The position numbers and the translations under genes were made by a program. A DNA stretch of 64,000 nt from Trogon surrucura (lineage: Eukaryota; Chordata; Aves; Trogoniformes; Trogonidae), in the NCBI GenBank assembly GCA_020746105.1, contig CM036626.1, positions 15,952,001 through 16,016,000 of the forward strand, written 5' to 3'. Shown here in pieces: positions 63,822 through 64,000 of the stretch (position 1 is the first letter of the stretch; every line of letters starts with the position of its first letter). The notes under the pieces are model-generated. The model was given only the letters and a program-made list of their open reading frames with translations. It had not been told where the DNA came from and ran no database searches.

Positions 63822-64000
63822 CATAGAATCATAGGATGGCCTAGGCTGGAAGGGACCTTAGAGATCATTCAATCCAACCTCCCTGTCATGGCCAGGGATG
63901 CCACCTCTCGACTAGCTCAGGCAACACGTGAGAAATGAACGGGAATCGAACCCGCGACTTTTGGTGTTTCAAGCACCACACTCAACCCACTGAGCTAAAC
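63822..64000 (-). mobile_element. tRNA-Ile-headed SINE with CR1 3' tail (TguSINE1-type), cut by window end
   Basis: Read on the minus strand, the element begins in a tRNA-like head (64000-63932) with an A box TAGCTCAGTGGG (63986-63997) and a B box GGTTCGATTCC (63942-63952). The head follows tRNA-Ile closely: GTGGTGCT before the anticodon position and GTCGCGGGTTCGAT in the T arm. The anticodon bases are changed (TGA in place of AAT), and the 3' acceptor strand no longer pairs. After a short linker comes a CR1 3' tail containing the RC forms of GGAAGGGACCTTAGAGATC and AATCCAACCTCCCTG, ending in the CR1 terminus GATTCTATG at 63823-63831. A tRNA head on a CR1 tail means the element was moved by CR1 reverse transcriptase. 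Such SINEs are known from passerine birds. The first few bases of the head and the 5' target-site duplication are outside the window. Confidence 0.85.

Noticed and set aside
63932-64000. A functional tRNA gene at the right edge
   Set aside because: The acceptor arm does not pair, the anticodon is altered, and the sequence continues into a CR1 tail. It is a SINE head.
1-64000. CRISPR arrays, operons, prophage or bacterial defence genes
   Set aside because: No regularly spaced repeats, ribosome-binding-site-led gene runs or such protein families are present. The sequence is vertebrate.

Overview
The window is vertebrate nuclear DNA, most likely from a bird and probably a perching bird (Passeriformes). 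The evidence is spliced exons with consensus GT/AG sites, a CpG-island promoter, very old CR1 and MIR-like relics, and a truncated SINE at the right edge. That SINE has a tRNA-Ile-like head joined to a CR1 3' tail, the architecture of TguSINE1-type passerine SINEs. There are no bacterial features, and nearly all short open frames are chance frames.

The only gene I can support is the 5' part of LRIG1 (leucine-rich repeats and immunoglobulin-like domains 1), on the minus strand. Exon 1 (56805-56986) encodes the signal peptide and the cysteine-rich LRR N-cap. Exon 2 (21831-21902) and exon 3 (16922-16996) each encode about one leucine-rich repeat. All three exons end in phase 2, so they join in frame into the first 109 codons plus 2 nt of the receptor. 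Human LRIG1 has about 1,090 residues, so the remaining LRRs, Ig domains, transmembrane segment and cytoplasmic tail should lie beyond the left edge.

Layout from left to right: 1-16921 is intron 3 (incomplete), with an ancient MIR-like SINE, an ancient CR1 tail and a degenerate repeat. Then come exon 3, intron 2 (4.8 kb) and exon 2. Intron 1 (34.9 kb) holds one ancient amniote SINE, simple repeats and AT-rich blocks that may be regulatory. Exon 1 sits inside a CpG island of about 1.6 kb (56265-57850) with CCAAT boxes on the gene's sense strand. From 57851 to the right edge is upstream intergenic DNA with a second well-preserved ancient SINE, a compound (TA)/(CA) microsatellite, an unusual double-palindrome hairpin, and the tRNA-CR1 SINE cut by the window end.

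I found no convincing new multi-gene system. The most interesting items are the lineage-informative SINE, the paired ancient SINE relics flanking the LRIG1 promoter, the hairpin at 60969-61039, and a 16-bp tandem duplication in the 3' splice-site region of exon 3.
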